Positions 34,456-43,263 of a stretch of 64,000 nucleotides of DNA are shown here, piece by piece. The stretch is taken from the NCBI RefSeq assembly GCF_943193135.1, contig NZ_CALPCZ010000006.1:1-64000 (forward strand), in the 5' to 3' direction. Made by a program: the position numbers and the translations under genes. Under the pieces are notes generated by a model, which saw only the letters and a list, made by a program, of their open reading frames with translations, had not been told where the DNA came from and did not search any database. How positions within the stretch are numbered: the first letter of the stretch is position 1; each line of letters begins with the position of its first letter. The DNA comes from Odoribacter lunatus. GTDB lineage: Bacteria > Bacteroidota > Bacteroidia > Bacteroidales > Marinifilaceae.

Positions 34456-35580
34456 ATGTTTCGTATGACATCTTATCTCTGTTATTTATTAGGTAGCCTG
34501 TTACTTCTTTCATGCAACAGCCACCCGGGAGCTTCGCAAAAAGAAACGGCAACCGTGACTCCCGCACCCTCCCCGAAAACCGATACGAAATACGTAAACG
34601 GCATACAACTTACATCCCCTGCACGGGATGCCATACTCAAATACAACGACCTTTTAAAAATCACATTCGATACGAAAAAAGGGCTCCCTGTAGACTCCGT
34701 TGAAATCTTCTGGAACAACCGGAAAATAACAACCATCCGGAACGGAAAAGAATACCAGATCCGTGTTCCGTCCACCCAAATAGGAAGAAACAACTTGAAA
34801 CTAATGGCATTTCATCCGGGAGAAAAACGCAGCCTAAGCAGTGTGACAGTTACGGTCAAACCGGACAAAGCACCCGAAAAATTGCAATATAAAATCGTCA
34901 AAACCTATCCCCACGACACCAAAGCATACACACAGGGACTGGTTTATCAAGACGGAATACTATACGAAAGCACCGGACAATACGGAGAATCGGGAATCCG
35001 CAAACAAGAAATGAACAGCGGAAAAATACTTTCCGCCTTAAGCATCGACAACAAACTCTTCGGAGAAGGCATCGCCCTGTGCAACGGTAAAATATACCAA
35101 TTGACGTGGACCTCCGGCAAAGGCTTCATCTACGACCTCCGGACATTCGCCCTGGAATCGACATTCACCTACAACACGCAAGGCTGGGGGCTTACAACCA
35201 AAGAAAACACGCTCATAATGAGCGACGGAAGCAACAAACTGTACCACATCGCCCCCTCCTCCTTCAACGTCATAAAAGAAATAGAAGTATACGACCACAA
35301 CGGCCCCGTAAAAAACCTCAACGAACTGGAATACATCAACGGACTAATCTGGGCCAACGTATGGATGCAAGACCGCATCGTCATAATTGACCCCGAATCG
35401 GGCGAAGTAAAACAGGAATTAAACCTAAGCGGTATATTATCCCCGGCGGAACGACGCCAACTGAACGACAGCGACGACGTACTAAACGGTATCGCCTGGA
35501 ATCCGGAAAAAGGAACAGTATACGTTACCGGCAAAAGATGGCCTAAATTATTTGAAATACAAACTTACACGCATGATTGA
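34456..35580 (+). CDS. Glutaminyl-peptide cyclotransferase (glutamine cyclotransferase), lipoprotein
   Basis: About 374 residues from the ATG at 34456, which begins a lipoprotein signal peptide (SLLLLSC). An Ig-like N-terminal segment (about 45-135) precedes the beta-propeller domain of plant/bacterial-type glutamine cyclotransferases: VKTYPHDTKAYTQGLVYQ, YESTGQYGESGIRK, GEGIALCNGKIYQLTW, LNELEYINGLIWANVW. The enzyme forms N-terminal pyroglutamate. In Bacteroidota, export often exposes N-terminal Gln after signal peptidase cleavage, so a periplasmic location makes sense. The stop overlaps the ung start by 8 bp. Confidence 0.9.
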   Translation: MFRMTSYLCYLLGSLLLLSCNSHPGASQKETATVTPAPSPKTDTKYVNGIQLTSPARDAILKYNDLLKITFDTKKGLPVDSVEIFWNNRKITTIRNGKEYQIRVPSTQIGRNNLKLMAFHPGEKRSLSSVTVTVKPDKAPEKLQYKIVKTYPHDTKAYTQGLVYQDGILYESTGQYGESGIRKQEMNSGKILSALSIDNKLFGEGIALCNGKIYQLTWTSGKGFIYDLRTFALESTFTYNTQGWGLTTKENTLIMSDGSNKLYHIAPSSFNVIKEIEVYDHNGPVKNLNELEYINGLIWANVWMQDRIVIIDPESGEVKQELNLSGILSPAERRQLNDSDDVLNGIAWNPEKGTVYVTGKRWPKLFEIQTYTHD

Positions 35581-36241
35581 CGTTAAAATTGAAGAATCGT
35601 GGAAAGAACTGCTGAAAGAAGAATTTGAAAAGCCTTACTTTGCAGAACTAATCTCCTTCGTAAAAAACGAATACAAAAGCAACCGCATATTTCCTCCCGG
35701 CAAACTCATTTTCAACGCCTTCGACCGCTGTCCGGTCAGCAAAACCAAAGTCGTCATACTCGGGCAAGACCCGTATCACGGACTCGGACAAGCGCATGGA
35801 TTGTGTTTTTCAGTACCGGCAGGCATCGAACAACCGCCCTCCTTACAAAACATCTTCAAAGAAATCCATGACGACTTGGGAAAACCGATTCCTGCATCCG
35901 GCAACCTGGAACGCTGGGCAGACCAAGGAGTACTGCTTCTCAACGCAACCCTAACGGTAAGGGCCCATTGCGCCGGCTCCCATCAAAACAAAGGCTGGGA
36001 AACATTCACCGATGCCGTCATCCAACGGCTCACCCAAACAAAACACAACCTCGTCTTCCTGTTATGGGGTTCCTACGCCCAACGCAAAGGCGCCTTCATA
36101 GACACCAATTGCAACCTGGTCTTAAAATGCGTACATCCCTCACCCCTTTCCGCCAACCGGGGAGGATGGTTCGGCAACCACCAGTTCAGCCGGGCAAATC
36201 AATACTTAAAAGAACACGGAATAGAGGAAATCGACTGGTAA
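35573..36241 (+). CDS. ung: Uracil-DNA glycosylase, family 1
   Basis: 222 residues from the ATG at 35573, overlapping the previous stop by 8 bp (translational coupling likely). Longer in-frame start at 35552 would extend into the upstream gene. Motifs: VILGQDPYHG (about 62-71, catalytic Asp), the uracil-binding LLLNATLTVR, and HPSPLSANRGGWFGNH (about 188-203, catalytic His). It excises uracil from DNA in base-excision repair. Confidence 0.96.
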   Translation: MIDVKIEESWKELLKEEFEKPYFAELISFVKNEYKSNRIFPPGKLIFNAFDRCPVSKTKVVILGQDPYHGLGQAHGLCFSVPAGIEQPPSLQNIFKEIHDDLGKPIPASGNLERWADQGVLLLNATLTVRAHCAGSHQNKGWETFTDAVIQRLTQTKHNLVFLLWGSYAQRKGAFIDTNCNLVLKCVHPSPLSANRGGWFGNHQFSRANQYLKEHGIEEIDW

Positions 36242-36266
36242 GTTTCCTATTTTATATTTTTATTTC

Positions 36267-36274
36267 TACTTTTG
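36267..36274 (+). promoter_or_regulatory. -7 promoter box for fba
   Basis: TACTTTTG matches TAnnTTTG and lies 33 bp before the fba ATG, between ung and fba. Confidence 0.55.
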
Positions 36275-36306
36275 AGGCAGATTCTGTAAATTTTAAAAAA
36301 TATACT

Positions 36307-37302
36307 ATGGTAAATTACAAAGATTTAGGGCTGGTAAACAGCCGTGACATGTTCAAAAAAGCAATGGAAGGCAAATATGCCATCGCCGCTTTTAACTTCA
36401 ACAACATGGAACAAATGCAGGCAATCATTCAGGCTGCCGTAGAATGCAAATCACCGGTAATCCTTCAGGTATCCAGCGGTGCCCGCAAGTATGCCAACCA
36501 AACCCTTTTGCGCTACATGGCTCAAGGAGCTGTCGAATACGCAAAAGAATTGGGATTGAACATTCCTATCGTACTCCACTTGGACCACGGTGATTCGTTT
36601 GAACTCTGCAAGAGCTGTATCGACATGGGCTTCTCTTCAGTTATGATTGACGGTTCCCATCTGCCTTACGACGAAAACGTAGCTCTCACCAAAAAAGTTG
36701 TGGAATACGCTCACAAATTCGACGTAACCGTAGAAGGTGAATTAGGCGTACTGGCCGGAGTAGAAGACGAAGTATCCGCAGAACACCACACATACACCCG
36801 TCCGGAAGAAGTAGAAGACTTCGTAAGCAAAACGGGCGTAGACTCACTGGCAATTTCCATCGGAACTTCTCACGGAGCCAACAAATTCAAACCGGAACAA
36901 TGTACCCGCAACGCTGACGGCATCTTAGTTCCTCCCCCCTTGCGTTTCGACATCCTGAAAGAAGTAGAAAAACGCATCCCGGGCTTCCCGATTGTACTGC
37001 ACGGTTCTTCTTCCGTACCCCAGGACAAAGTTGCCATCATCAACAAATACGGCGGTGCATTGAAAGATGCCATCGGAATTCCGGAAGACCAATTGCGTGA
37101 AGCAGCCAAATCCGCTGTTTGTAAAATCAACATCGACTCTGACGGTCGTTTGGCCATGACCGCAGCCGTAAGAGAAATCTTTGCCACCAAACCGGCAGAA
37201 TTCGACCCGAGAAAGTATCTGGGACCGGCTCGCGACTCCTTGAAAGAACTTTACAAACACAAATTAGTGAATGTATTAGGAAGTGCAAACACGGTAAAAT
37301 AA
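36307..37302 (+). CDS. fba: Class II fructose-bisphosphate aldolase
   Basis: 331 residues from the ATG at 36307, just downstream of a promoter box. The open frame extends into ung but the extension reads as an ung shadow. Zinc and substrate residues are visible in VLHLDHGDSFE (zinc His), MIDGSHLPYDEN, GELGVLAG, GTSHGANKF and LHGSSSVPQ. It splits fructose-1,6-bisphosphate to DHAP and glyceraldehyde-3-P in glycolysis. Codon use is that of a highly expressed gene. A bidirectional terminator follows. Confidence 0.96.
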   Translation: MVNYKDLGLVNSRDMFKKAMEGKYAIAAFNFNNMEQMQAIIQAAVECKSPVILQVSSGARKYANQTLLRYMAQGAVEYAKELGLNIPIVLHLDHGDSFELCKSCIDMGFSSVMIDGSHLPYDENVALTKKVVEYAHKFDVTVEGELGVLAGVEDEVSAEHHTYTRPEEVEDFVSKTGVDSLAISIGTSHGANKFKPEQCTRNADGILVPPPLRFDILKEVEKRIPGFPIVLHGSSSVPQDKVAIINKYGGALKDAIGIPEDQLREAAKSAVCKINIDSDGRLAMTAAVREIFATKPAEFDPRKYLGPARDSLKELYKHKLVNVLGSANTVK

Positions 37303-37309
37303 CAAATCC

Positions 37310-37347
37310 GTATAAAAAAAACACCGGCGCTTGCCGGTGTTTTTTTA
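37310..37347. terminator. Bidirectional terminator between fba and the sulfatase
   Basis: Stem ACACCGGC / GCCGGTGT (37321-37328 with 37333-37340) flanked by a run of A on the left and T on the right, so it can stop transcription from both sides. Confidence 0.92.
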
Positions 37348-38793
37348 TTTTGCCATCTTTCGTTCACTCTCCAACAAAGGCCAATTCGGGTCATACACAT
37401 GCGCCCTCTCCATAATCGCCTTCAACTCTTCCACCCTTTTCGGTTCGGAAGCCAACAAATCAGTCGTTTCGGAAGGATCTGCCACCAAATTATACAACTC
37501 ATACACCGACTTATCTCCCCGGGAAACATTCAGACGAATCAACTTCCAATCCCCTTTTCTCACAGCCTGGCGACCTCCCGCCTCCTGAAACTCAAAATAA
37601 AAATACTCATGCTCCTTCTGTTTCCCCTTGCCGGTCAATAAAGGCATCAGACTTATTCCATCAACAGAAGCCTGCGCCTTATTGCCTGTCATCTGTGCAA
37701 ACGTCGGCAACATATCCCAGAAAGAACACATAAAATCAGTCCTCCCCTGCTTTACCACTCCCGGCCAGACAGCAATAAACGGCACCCGGATTCCGCCCTC
37801 GTACACATCCCTCTTATACCCGCGGAAAATACCATTGCTGTTAAAAAAATCGGGGTCTGCACCCCCTTCCAGATGCGGCCCGTTATCACTGGTAAAAATA
37901 ACAATCGTATTCTCATCCAAACCCAACTCCTTCAATTTTGCCACCACTTGCCCCACATACACATCCAACCGGTAAATCATCGCGGCAAACGTCGCGTGAG
38001 GTTCGGGCTGCGAGCAATATCCCCCCTTCCGGAAATACTCACAATTCTCATCACACCCTTTAAAAGGCGTTTCCGGATACATCCCCCGGAACTTCTGTAT
38101 AATACTGTCCTCCGGCACAATCAACTCGGCATGAGGAATCACATAAGGAAGAAACAGAAAGAAAGGCTTATCCTTATTATTATCCAAAAATCTCAACGCC
38201 ATTTGCTGAATCGTATCCTGGGTATAAACTCCATATCCGCCGTTGTGATTTCCCGTCAATTCCACCCTCTTGTCATTGTGCCACAAATGGTCGGCATAAT
38301 AATTGTGTGCCAGCAACTGGCAATTATAACCGAAAAACTCATCCACCCCCTGCTGGTTGGGGTCACCTACCGTCCCCGGAGCACCCAATCCCCACTTACC
38401 GAAAGCACCCGTTGTATATCCGGCACGCTTAAACACCTGGAATATCGATTCCATATTCTGCGGCAGAGACATCTGCCCTTCCGGCTGTACCTCTTTATTT
38501 CCCCGAATAGGAGCATGGCCTGAATGCAAGCCCGAAAGCAGGCAAGCCCGCGACGGAGCACTCACCGTCGTACCCGAATAACACTGTGTAAAGAGCAATC
38601 CCTGTTCCGCCAGCCGGTCGATATTGGGGGTCTGGAACTTCTGCTGTCCGTAGCAACTCACATCGCCATATCCCAAGTCATCGGCGATAATAAAAACGAC
38701 ATTCGGCACTTTCTTCGTCGGTTTAGTAGCATCAGCCTGCCCGTAAAAACATAATCCGGAAGCCAATCCGGAAAGTAACAAACCTTTATTCAT
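37345..38793 (-). CDS. Exported serine-type sulfatase
   Basis: 482 residues with a signal peptide (GLLLSGLASGLCFYGQA). Sulfatase motifs: VVFIIADDLGYGDVSCYG (metal Asp pair), the modification motif SAPSR at residue 78 (serine in place of cysteine), FTSDNGPHLEG, and a C-terminal small domain (GDWKLIRL). The Ser type must be converted to formylglycine by a radical-SAM anSME maturase; none is in this window. Substrate is probably a sulfated glycan such as mucin or glycosaminoglycan, as for other Bacteroidales sulfatases, but cannot be decided here. Monocistronic with a shared terminator with fba. Confidence 0.92.
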   Translation of the reverse strand: MNKGLLLSGLASGLCFYGQADATKPTKKVPNVVFIIADDLGYGDVSCYGQQKFQTPNIDRLAEQGLLFTQCYSGTTVSAPSRACLLSGLHSGHAPIRGNKEVQPEGQMSLPQNMESIFQVFKRAGYTTGAFGKWGLGAPGTVGDPNQQGVDEFFGYNCQLLAHNYYADHLWHNDKRVELTGNHNGGYGVYTQDTIQQMALRFLDNNKDKPFFLFLPYVIPHAELIVPEDSIIQKFRGMYPETPFKGCDENCEYFRKGGYCSQPEPHATFAAMIYRLDVYVGQVVAKLKELGLDENTIVIFTSDNGPHLEGGADPDFFNSNGIFRGYKRDVYEGGIRVPFIAVWPGVVKQGRTDFMCSFWDMLPTFAQMTGNKAQASVDGISLMPLLTGKGKQKEHEYFYFEFQEAGGRQAVRKGDWKLIRLNVSRGDKSVYELYNLVADPSETTDLLASEPKRVEELKAIMERAHVYDPNWPLLESERKMAK

Positions 38794-38909
38794 AATTTAT
38801 TTTCTAAATTTTATACAAGGATAGCAAAAACATTCACAAATACCAAATACGCAAATAAACTATAAAAATTACGGATAAAATCTGATATAAATACGAATTA
38901 ACTACGTAT

Positions 38910-38972
38910 AAAAGCTTATTAAAACCCTATTAAAAGCTTATTAAAAGCTTATTTAAAATAAGCTTTTAATAA
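38910..38972. repeat. AAAAGCTTATT direct repeats ending in a perfect inverted repeat
   Basis: The direct copies of AAAAGCTTATT begin near 38911, 38933 and 38944. The last is one arm of TTATTAAAAGCTTAT / ATAAGCTTTTAATAA (38938-38952 with 38958-38972), a perfect 15-bp inverted repeat with a 5-nt spacer. No T run follows. Confidence 0.75.
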
Positions 38973-39193
38973 TATCTTAACTATGCTTATACAGTTTAGT
39001 TATATTAGTTGTATCAGATATACATCTTAATTGTAACTTTGTTGTATATAAGAAAAATACTTTCAACAACCGTTATGGACTATACAACGGATTATTATAA
39101 ACCGGTATATGAATTCCCTTCATGAATTACATCATATAAATTTCCAAAATCATAATTTCACTTTCCGATGTTCTTTTTCTATTGTTTTTATTG

Positions 39194-39201
39194 TACCTTT
39201 G
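39194..39201 (+). promoter_or_regulatory. -7 promoter box for typA
   Basis: TACCTTTG matches TAnnTTTG and lies 23 bp upstream of the typA ATG. Confidence 0.5.
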
Positions 39202-39224
39202 GGCGCTAATTTTATCAATACAAC

Positions 39225-41048
39225 ATGCAGAATTTAAGGAATATTGCCATTATTGCCCATGTGGACCATGGCAAAACGACCCTTGTAGATAAAATGATTT
39301 TACAGGGGAAACTATTCAGAGAGAACGAAAAACAGGGAGGCGACTTAATTCTTGACAACAATGACCTTGAACGCGAAAGAGGTATTACTATTCTTTCCAA
39401 AAATGTTTCCGTAAAATATAAGGACTACAAAATTAACATTATTGATACTCCGGGACACTCCGATTTCGGAGGAGAGGTGGAACGCGTGCTGAATATGGCC
39501 GACGGCGTACTGTTGCTGGTGGATGCTTTTGAAGGCACGATGCCTCAAACCCGTTTTGTTTTGCAAAAAGCCCTCGGATTAGGCAAGAAAGCCATTGTCG
39601 TGGTAAACAAAGTGGATAAGCCCAATTGTCGCCCGGACGAAGTGCAGGAAGAAGTATTCGACCTGATGTTTTCATTGGGCGCTTCGGAAGAACAATTGGA
39701 TTTCGTGACTGTATACGGAAGTGCCAAACAGGGCTGGATGTCTACGGACTGGCGCAAGCCGACTTCCGACATTACCCCCCTGCTGGATGCCATTATCGAA
39801 AATATTCCTGCCCCACAAGCCGCTGAAGGTACCCCACAGATGCTGATTACTTCTTTGGAGTATTCCTCTTATATCGGACGAATTGCCGTTGGTAAGCTGA
39901 CCCGCGGAATTTTAAAAGCAGGACAGGCGGTGACTCTCTGCAAACGCGACGGCGTGACGCTGGAGAAGACAAGAATCAAGGAACTCATGCTTTTCGAGGG
40001 ATTGGAAAAGCAGAAAGCGGAAGAGGTGCAAGCCGGGGAAATCTGTGCTATTGTCGGTATCGAAGGATTTGAAATCGGAGATACGATTGCCGATTATGAA
40101 AATCCGGAAGCGCTGCCGCCAATTGCCATCGACGAACCGACCATGAGCATGTTGTTCACTATCAATAACTCGCCGTTTTTCGGAAAGGACGGGAAATACG
40201 TTACCTCCCGCCATATCAAAGAGCGTCTCGACAAAGAGCTGGAAAAGAATTTGGCTTTACGGGTTGAACCGGGCGCCAGTGCCGATTCTTTTGTCGTATT
40301 CGGACGCGGTGTACTCCATTTGAGCGTATTGATTGAGACCATGCGCCGGGAAGGCTATGAGTTGCAAGTAGGACAGCCGAAAGTTATTATTAAAGAAATC
40401 GACGGCAAAAAATGCGAGCCTATCGAAGAGCTTACTATTGATATTCCCGAAGAGTTCTCCGGGAAAGCCATTGAAATGGTGACCAAAAGGAAGGGGACGT
40501 TGAGCAATATGGAGACCCGCGGAGACCGCGTACATCTGGATTTTGAAATTCCCTCCAGGGGTATTATCGGTTTGCGCAGCAATTTGCTGACCGCCTCTGC
40601 CGGAGAAGCCATTATCGCTCACCGTCTGAAAGGATTTGAACCGTATAAAGGGGAAATCGAAATGCGTATCAACGGTTCGCTGATTGCCATGGAAACGGGC
40701 GATTCGTTCGCGTATGCCATCAATAAGTTGCAGGACCGCGGTAAGTTTTTTATCGAACCGGGCGAAACTGTATACGCCGGGCAGGTTATCGGTGAAAGTA
40801 CCCGTCCCGACGATATTGTCATCAACGTCTGCAAGTCCAAGAAACTGACCAATATGCGCGCCAGCGGTTCCGATGATAAAGTTAATATCGCACCGCCCGT
40901 CAAATTCAGTCTGGAAGAAGCCTTGGAATATATACAGGAAGATGAATATGTTGAGGTTACGCCGCACTCTATGCGTCTTCGGAAAATCATTCTGGATGAA
41001 ACCGAGCGCAAACGGCATGAAAAGTCCAAGAGCAGCGTTAGCGAATAA
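39225..41048 (+). CDS. typA: Ribosome-associated translational GTPase TypA/BipA
   Basis: 607 residues, full length. G1 is [15 protein letters not shown] (about 10-24), the switch region [15 protein letters not shown]3 [12 protein letters not shown], and G4 NKVDKP. Domain II, a BipA-specific C-terminal part with [19 protein letters not shown], and a final Lys-rich tail follow. BipA binds 70S ribosomes under stress or low temperature and helps 50S assembly. It is the only gene between the sulfatase and the orphan riboswitch. Confidence 0.97.
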   Translation: MQNLRNIAIIAHVDHGKTTLVDKMILQGKLFRENEKQGGDLILDNNDLERERGITILSKNVSVKYKDYKINIIDTPGHSDFGGEVERVLNMADGVLLLVDAFEGTMPQTRFVLQKALGLGKKAIVVVNKVDKPNCRPDEVQEEVFDLMFSLGASEEQLDFVTVYGSAKQGWMSTDWRKPTSDITPLLDAIIENIPAPQAAEGTPQMLITSLEYSSYIGRIAVGKLTRGILKAGQAVTLCKRDGVTLEKTRIKELMLFEGLEKQKAEEVQAGEICAIVGIEGFEIGDTIADYENPEALPPIAIDEPTMSMLFTINNSPFFGKDGKYVTSRHIKERLDKELEKNLALRVEPGASADSFVVFGRGVLHLSVLIETMRREGYELQVGQPKVIIKEIDGKKCEPIEELTIDIPEEFSGKAIEMVTKRKGTLSNMETRGDRVHLDFEIPSRGIIGLRSNLLTASAGEAIIAHRLKGFEPYKGEIEMRINGSLIAMETGDSFAYAINKLQDRGKFFIEPGETVYAGQVIGESTRPDDIVINVCKSKKLTNMRASGSDDKVNIAPPVKFSLEEALEYIQEDEYVEVTPHSMRLRKIILDETERKRHEKSKSSVSE

Positions 41049-41115
41049 ACAGCCCCAAAATTTATAACAGTTTTATTTTTTAGCAAGAATCGGACTGTTA
41101 TCAGAAGAAATTTTA

Positions 41116-41123
41116 TATATTTG
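41116..41123 (+). promoter_or_regulatory. -7 promoter box of the cobalamin riboswitch
   Basis: TATATTTG, matching TAnnTTTG, about 10 bp before the first conserved riboswitch bases, so the riboswitch has its own start point 68 bp after typA. Confidence 0.55.
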
Positions 41124-41132
41124 TTCCTGTCT

Positions 41133-41300
41133 TTGGTGCCTTTTACCGATTACCGGGAAGGGTGAAAAGGGAATCGGGTGAGAATCCCGAACAGTACCCG
41201 CTGCTGTGAACTTCTTTATGGAAAAGCAACTTTGCCACTGTCGCATAGATCGATGGGAAGGCGCTTCACTCCGGAAGTAAGTCAGAAGACCTGCCAAATG
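41133..41300 (+). ncRNA. Cobalamin (B12) riboswitch without a downstream gene on its strand
   Basis: The order of conserved elements is that of the cobalamin aptamer: GGTGCC at 41135, GGGAAGGGTGAAAAGGGAAT at about 41154, GGTGAGAATCCCGAACAGT, CCCGCTGCTGTGA (B12 box region), GCCACTG, GGGAAGGCG, and AGTCAGAAGACCTGCC closing at 41295. These normally precede btuB or other B12 transport genes. Here a hairpin TTTCGGG/CCCGAAA (41314-41320 with 41372-41378), an 11-codon frame (41384-41419) and a strong terminator follow, then only the stop of the opposing ytfJ-like gene. The aptamer call is strong; what it regulates is open. Confidence 0.93.
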
Positions 41301-41387
41301 ATAATTTGCCAGCTTTCGGGATAAAAGCAAAGGAGCATATCTGACCTGCCATTCGGATATTTCCGATTTTCCCCGAAATTTTAATGA

Positions 41388-41447
41388 AGACCAAAGAAAA
41401 GATAAACTGTAACTGTTAGTATCTGTCTTTCTCTTTGGTCTTTTTTT
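41388..41447 (+). terminator. Terminator behind the cobalamin riboswitch
   Basis: 10-bp outer stem AGACCAAAGA / TCTTTGGTCT (41388-41397 with 41432-41441) followed by seven T. The T run reaches the stop codon of the opposing gene at 41446. It may also help end minus-strand transcripts, though its minus-strand tail is T-poor. Confidence 0.85.
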
Positions 41448-42003
41448 AAGGTGTGTGTTTGTATTTCTTAATCAATGCGTATATCTCTTTTATCTCTTCC
41501 GGGGTTAATTGCCCGGCTTTATAGAATTCAATAACGCATTCCTTATTTATCCAGATAACGACAAATTTGTTATTGACGTTTCCCAGATTCCATGCCCTGC
41601 TCAATGTCCGGTCGGGGTCGTTGTATACGTACGCCTGCGTACCGGCTATTTCGTTCCGAATCATATACCGCAACAGGGAGTTTGCCAGCAACGGGGCGTC
41701 TTTCAGATTAACGATACCATAGGATTCTATATTTTCATCCGTAAAAGGATGTTTTTTCAATTCATTCCGGAATGCTTTATTCTGGCTGGGATGGTCCGGG
41801 TCTACATAAAAGAGGAGCAAATGTTTCTTGCCCAAAGAAGGCAATAGCAGAGGTTTGTTACGGGCATCATAAATGACAATGGGGCAGACTTTTTCCCCCA
41901 CTTGCGCATACAATATCGCCTCTCCGGAGTATAAGACGAAGAACAGAAAAAAGAAGTATCTTTTTTTAATTTTTTTTCTGACAAATTCAAACATTGGCAT
42001 CAT
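41446..42003 (-). CDS. YtfJ-like thioredoxin-fold exported protein
   Basis: About 185 residues from the Met at 42003 (MMPMFEFVRKK..., signal peptide ending AILYAQ). The longer frame to 42069 is possible but adds an odd leader. The body matches the E. coli YtfJ pattern: QVGEKVCPIVIYD, LLLFYVDPDHPSQNKAF, YGIVNLKDAP, RAWNLGN, FVVIWINKEC, and GQLTPEEIKEIYALI near the end. YtfJ is a periplasmic thioredoxin-fold protein of unclear role; the CxxC motif is absent here too. Its 3' end faces the orphan B12 riboswitch, whose read-through RNA would be antisense to it. Divergent from the Omp85-like gene. Confidence 0.65.
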   Translation of the reverse strand: MMPMFEFVRKKIKKRYFFFLFFVLYSGEAILYAQVGEKVCPIVIYDARNKPLLLPSLGKKHLLLFYVDPDHPSQNKAFRNELKKHPFTDENIESYGIVNLKDAPLLANSLLRYMIRNEIAGTQAYVYNDPDRTLSRAWNLGNVNNKFVVIWINKECVIEFYKAGQLTPEEIKEIYALIKKYKHTP

Positions 42004-42090
42004 TATTGCCGTAACTATTGCGATTGTATTATCAATGCTTGATTTTACAGCAAAATACGTGCTAAACACCAGTTAAAGGATTGTATTTTC

Positions 42091-43263
42091 ATGGGTATCC
42101 GCTTTTTTTTCATATTATGCCTGCTTTGGAGTTTTTCTCCGACTGCTCAAGGGCGGTGTCATACGGAATTTCAGGATTCCCTGCCTGCAATTGCTCCCGA
42201 TTCGGCGGTGAAAATAAATATTTTTCAACGTATTTATAAGTATTTCCAAGATTCAAATGAGCCGAAAGATTATAAGAAGTTTGATTTTTCGATTATAGGA
42301 GGCCCCCATTATTCAAGCGATACGAAATTTGGCCTGGGGGTGGTAGCTTCCGGTTTGTACCGAATTGATAAGGAGGATATGACGTTGTCGCCATCGAATA
42401 TATCTCTTTACGGAGATGTTACTACTACCGGTTTTTATCTGCTGGGGATTAAGGGGAATACGATTTTCCCTCATGACCGTTACCGGCTGGATGTGAATCT
42501 TTATTTCTTTTCATTTCCCAGCAAGTACTGGGGAATAGGTTACGATAACGGCAGGCGGGATGATGATTATACGGACTATAAGAGGAAGGAAACGCAGATT
42601 AAAATAGATTTTCTTCGAAAGATTGCACCCAATACTTTTTTGGGTATTACGGGCATGTACCGGCATGTGAACGGAAAAGATTTCAAGAATCCGGCTTTCC
42701 TCTACGGGGAGAAGAAGAATATAAGCACTCTGGGGGGCGGAGTGATTGTTACGTATGATTCGAGAGATTTTATTCCTAATCCCTATAAGGGGATATATGC
42801 CAAGCTGGAACAAAAGTTTTTCCCCGGATTTTTAGGCAATTCGTATTCTTTTACCCGAACAGAAGCGTTGTTCAGGCATTATACCCGCTTGTGGAAAGGT
42901 GCTGTGCTGGCTTCTGATGTCGATGCGATATTCAATTACGGCGATACTCCCTGGAGTATGGTCGCCCTGCTCGGTAGTTCGCATCAAATGCGGGGGTATT
43001 ACGAGGGACAGTACCGCGACAATGATTTGCTGGAGGCACAAATCGAGTTGCGGCAAAAGGTATATAACCGTCACGGTATTGCCGTCTGGGCGGGAGCCGG
43101 GAATGTATTTCCCAAGATTGATAAATTCCAATGGCGCGAAACGCTTCCCTCGTATGGTATCGGTTACCGCTGGGAGTTTAAGAATCGGGTGAATATCCGG
43201 CTGGATTATGGTATCGGCAAAGGCCAAAGTTCTTTTTATTTCAATATCAATGAAGCTTTTTGA
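42091..43263 (+). CDS. Omp85 superfamily (BamA/TamA-type) beta-barrel without POTRA domains
   Basis: 390 residues with signal peptide (ends SPTAQG). Only the 16-strand surface-antigen barrel is present: strands from FDFSIIGGPHYSSDTKFGLG onward, VTYDSRDFIPNPYKGIYAKL typical of bacterial surface antigen D15, and the lid-loop motif as MRGYYEGQYRDN (about residue 300). It ends with YFNINEAF, terminal Phe. POTRA repeats of true BamA are lacking, so it is one of the small accessory Omp85 proteins of Bacteroidota, function unknown. It overlaps the start of the phosphoethanolamine transferase gene by 14 bp. Confidence 0.88.
   Translation: MGIRFFFILCLLWSFSPTAQGRCHTEFQDSLPAIAPDSAVKINIFQRIYKYFQDSNEPKDYKKFDFSIIGGPHYSSDTKFGLGVVASGLYRIDKEDMTLSPSNISLYGDVTTTGFYLLGIKGNTIFPHDRYRLDVNLYFFSFPSKYWGIGYDNGRRDDDYTDYKRKETQIKIDFLRKIAPNTFLGITGMYRHVNGKDFKNPAFLYGEKKNISTLGGGVIVTYDSRDFIPNPYKGIYAKLEQKFFPGFLGNSYSFTRTEALFRHYTRLWKGAVLASDVDAIFNYGDTPWSMVALLGSSHQMRGYYEGQYRDNDLLEAQIELRQKVYNRHGIAVWAGAGNVFPKIDKFQWRETLPSYGIGYRWEFKNRVNIRLDYGIGKGQSSFYFNINEAF

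Larger units (their letters stand above)
38794..39224. other. Intergenic region with AT-rich repeats and typA promoters
   Basis: 431 bp between divergent genes. It holds the AAAAGCTTATT repeats and a 15-bp inverted repeat (38938-38972), a TAACTTTG box at 39034-39041 and the TACCTTTG box at 39194-39201. A 16-codon frame at 39075-39125 follows the first box but has no other support. Confidence 0.6.

Noticed and set aside
35968-36306. In-frame N-terminal extension of fba
   Set aside because: The added part is the ung gene read in another frame, and a promoter box and normal start lie at 36267 and 36307.
39075-39125. 16-codon frame upstream of typA behind a TAACTTTG box
   Set aside because: Too short and unsupported by motif; it may be chance in AT-rich DNA.
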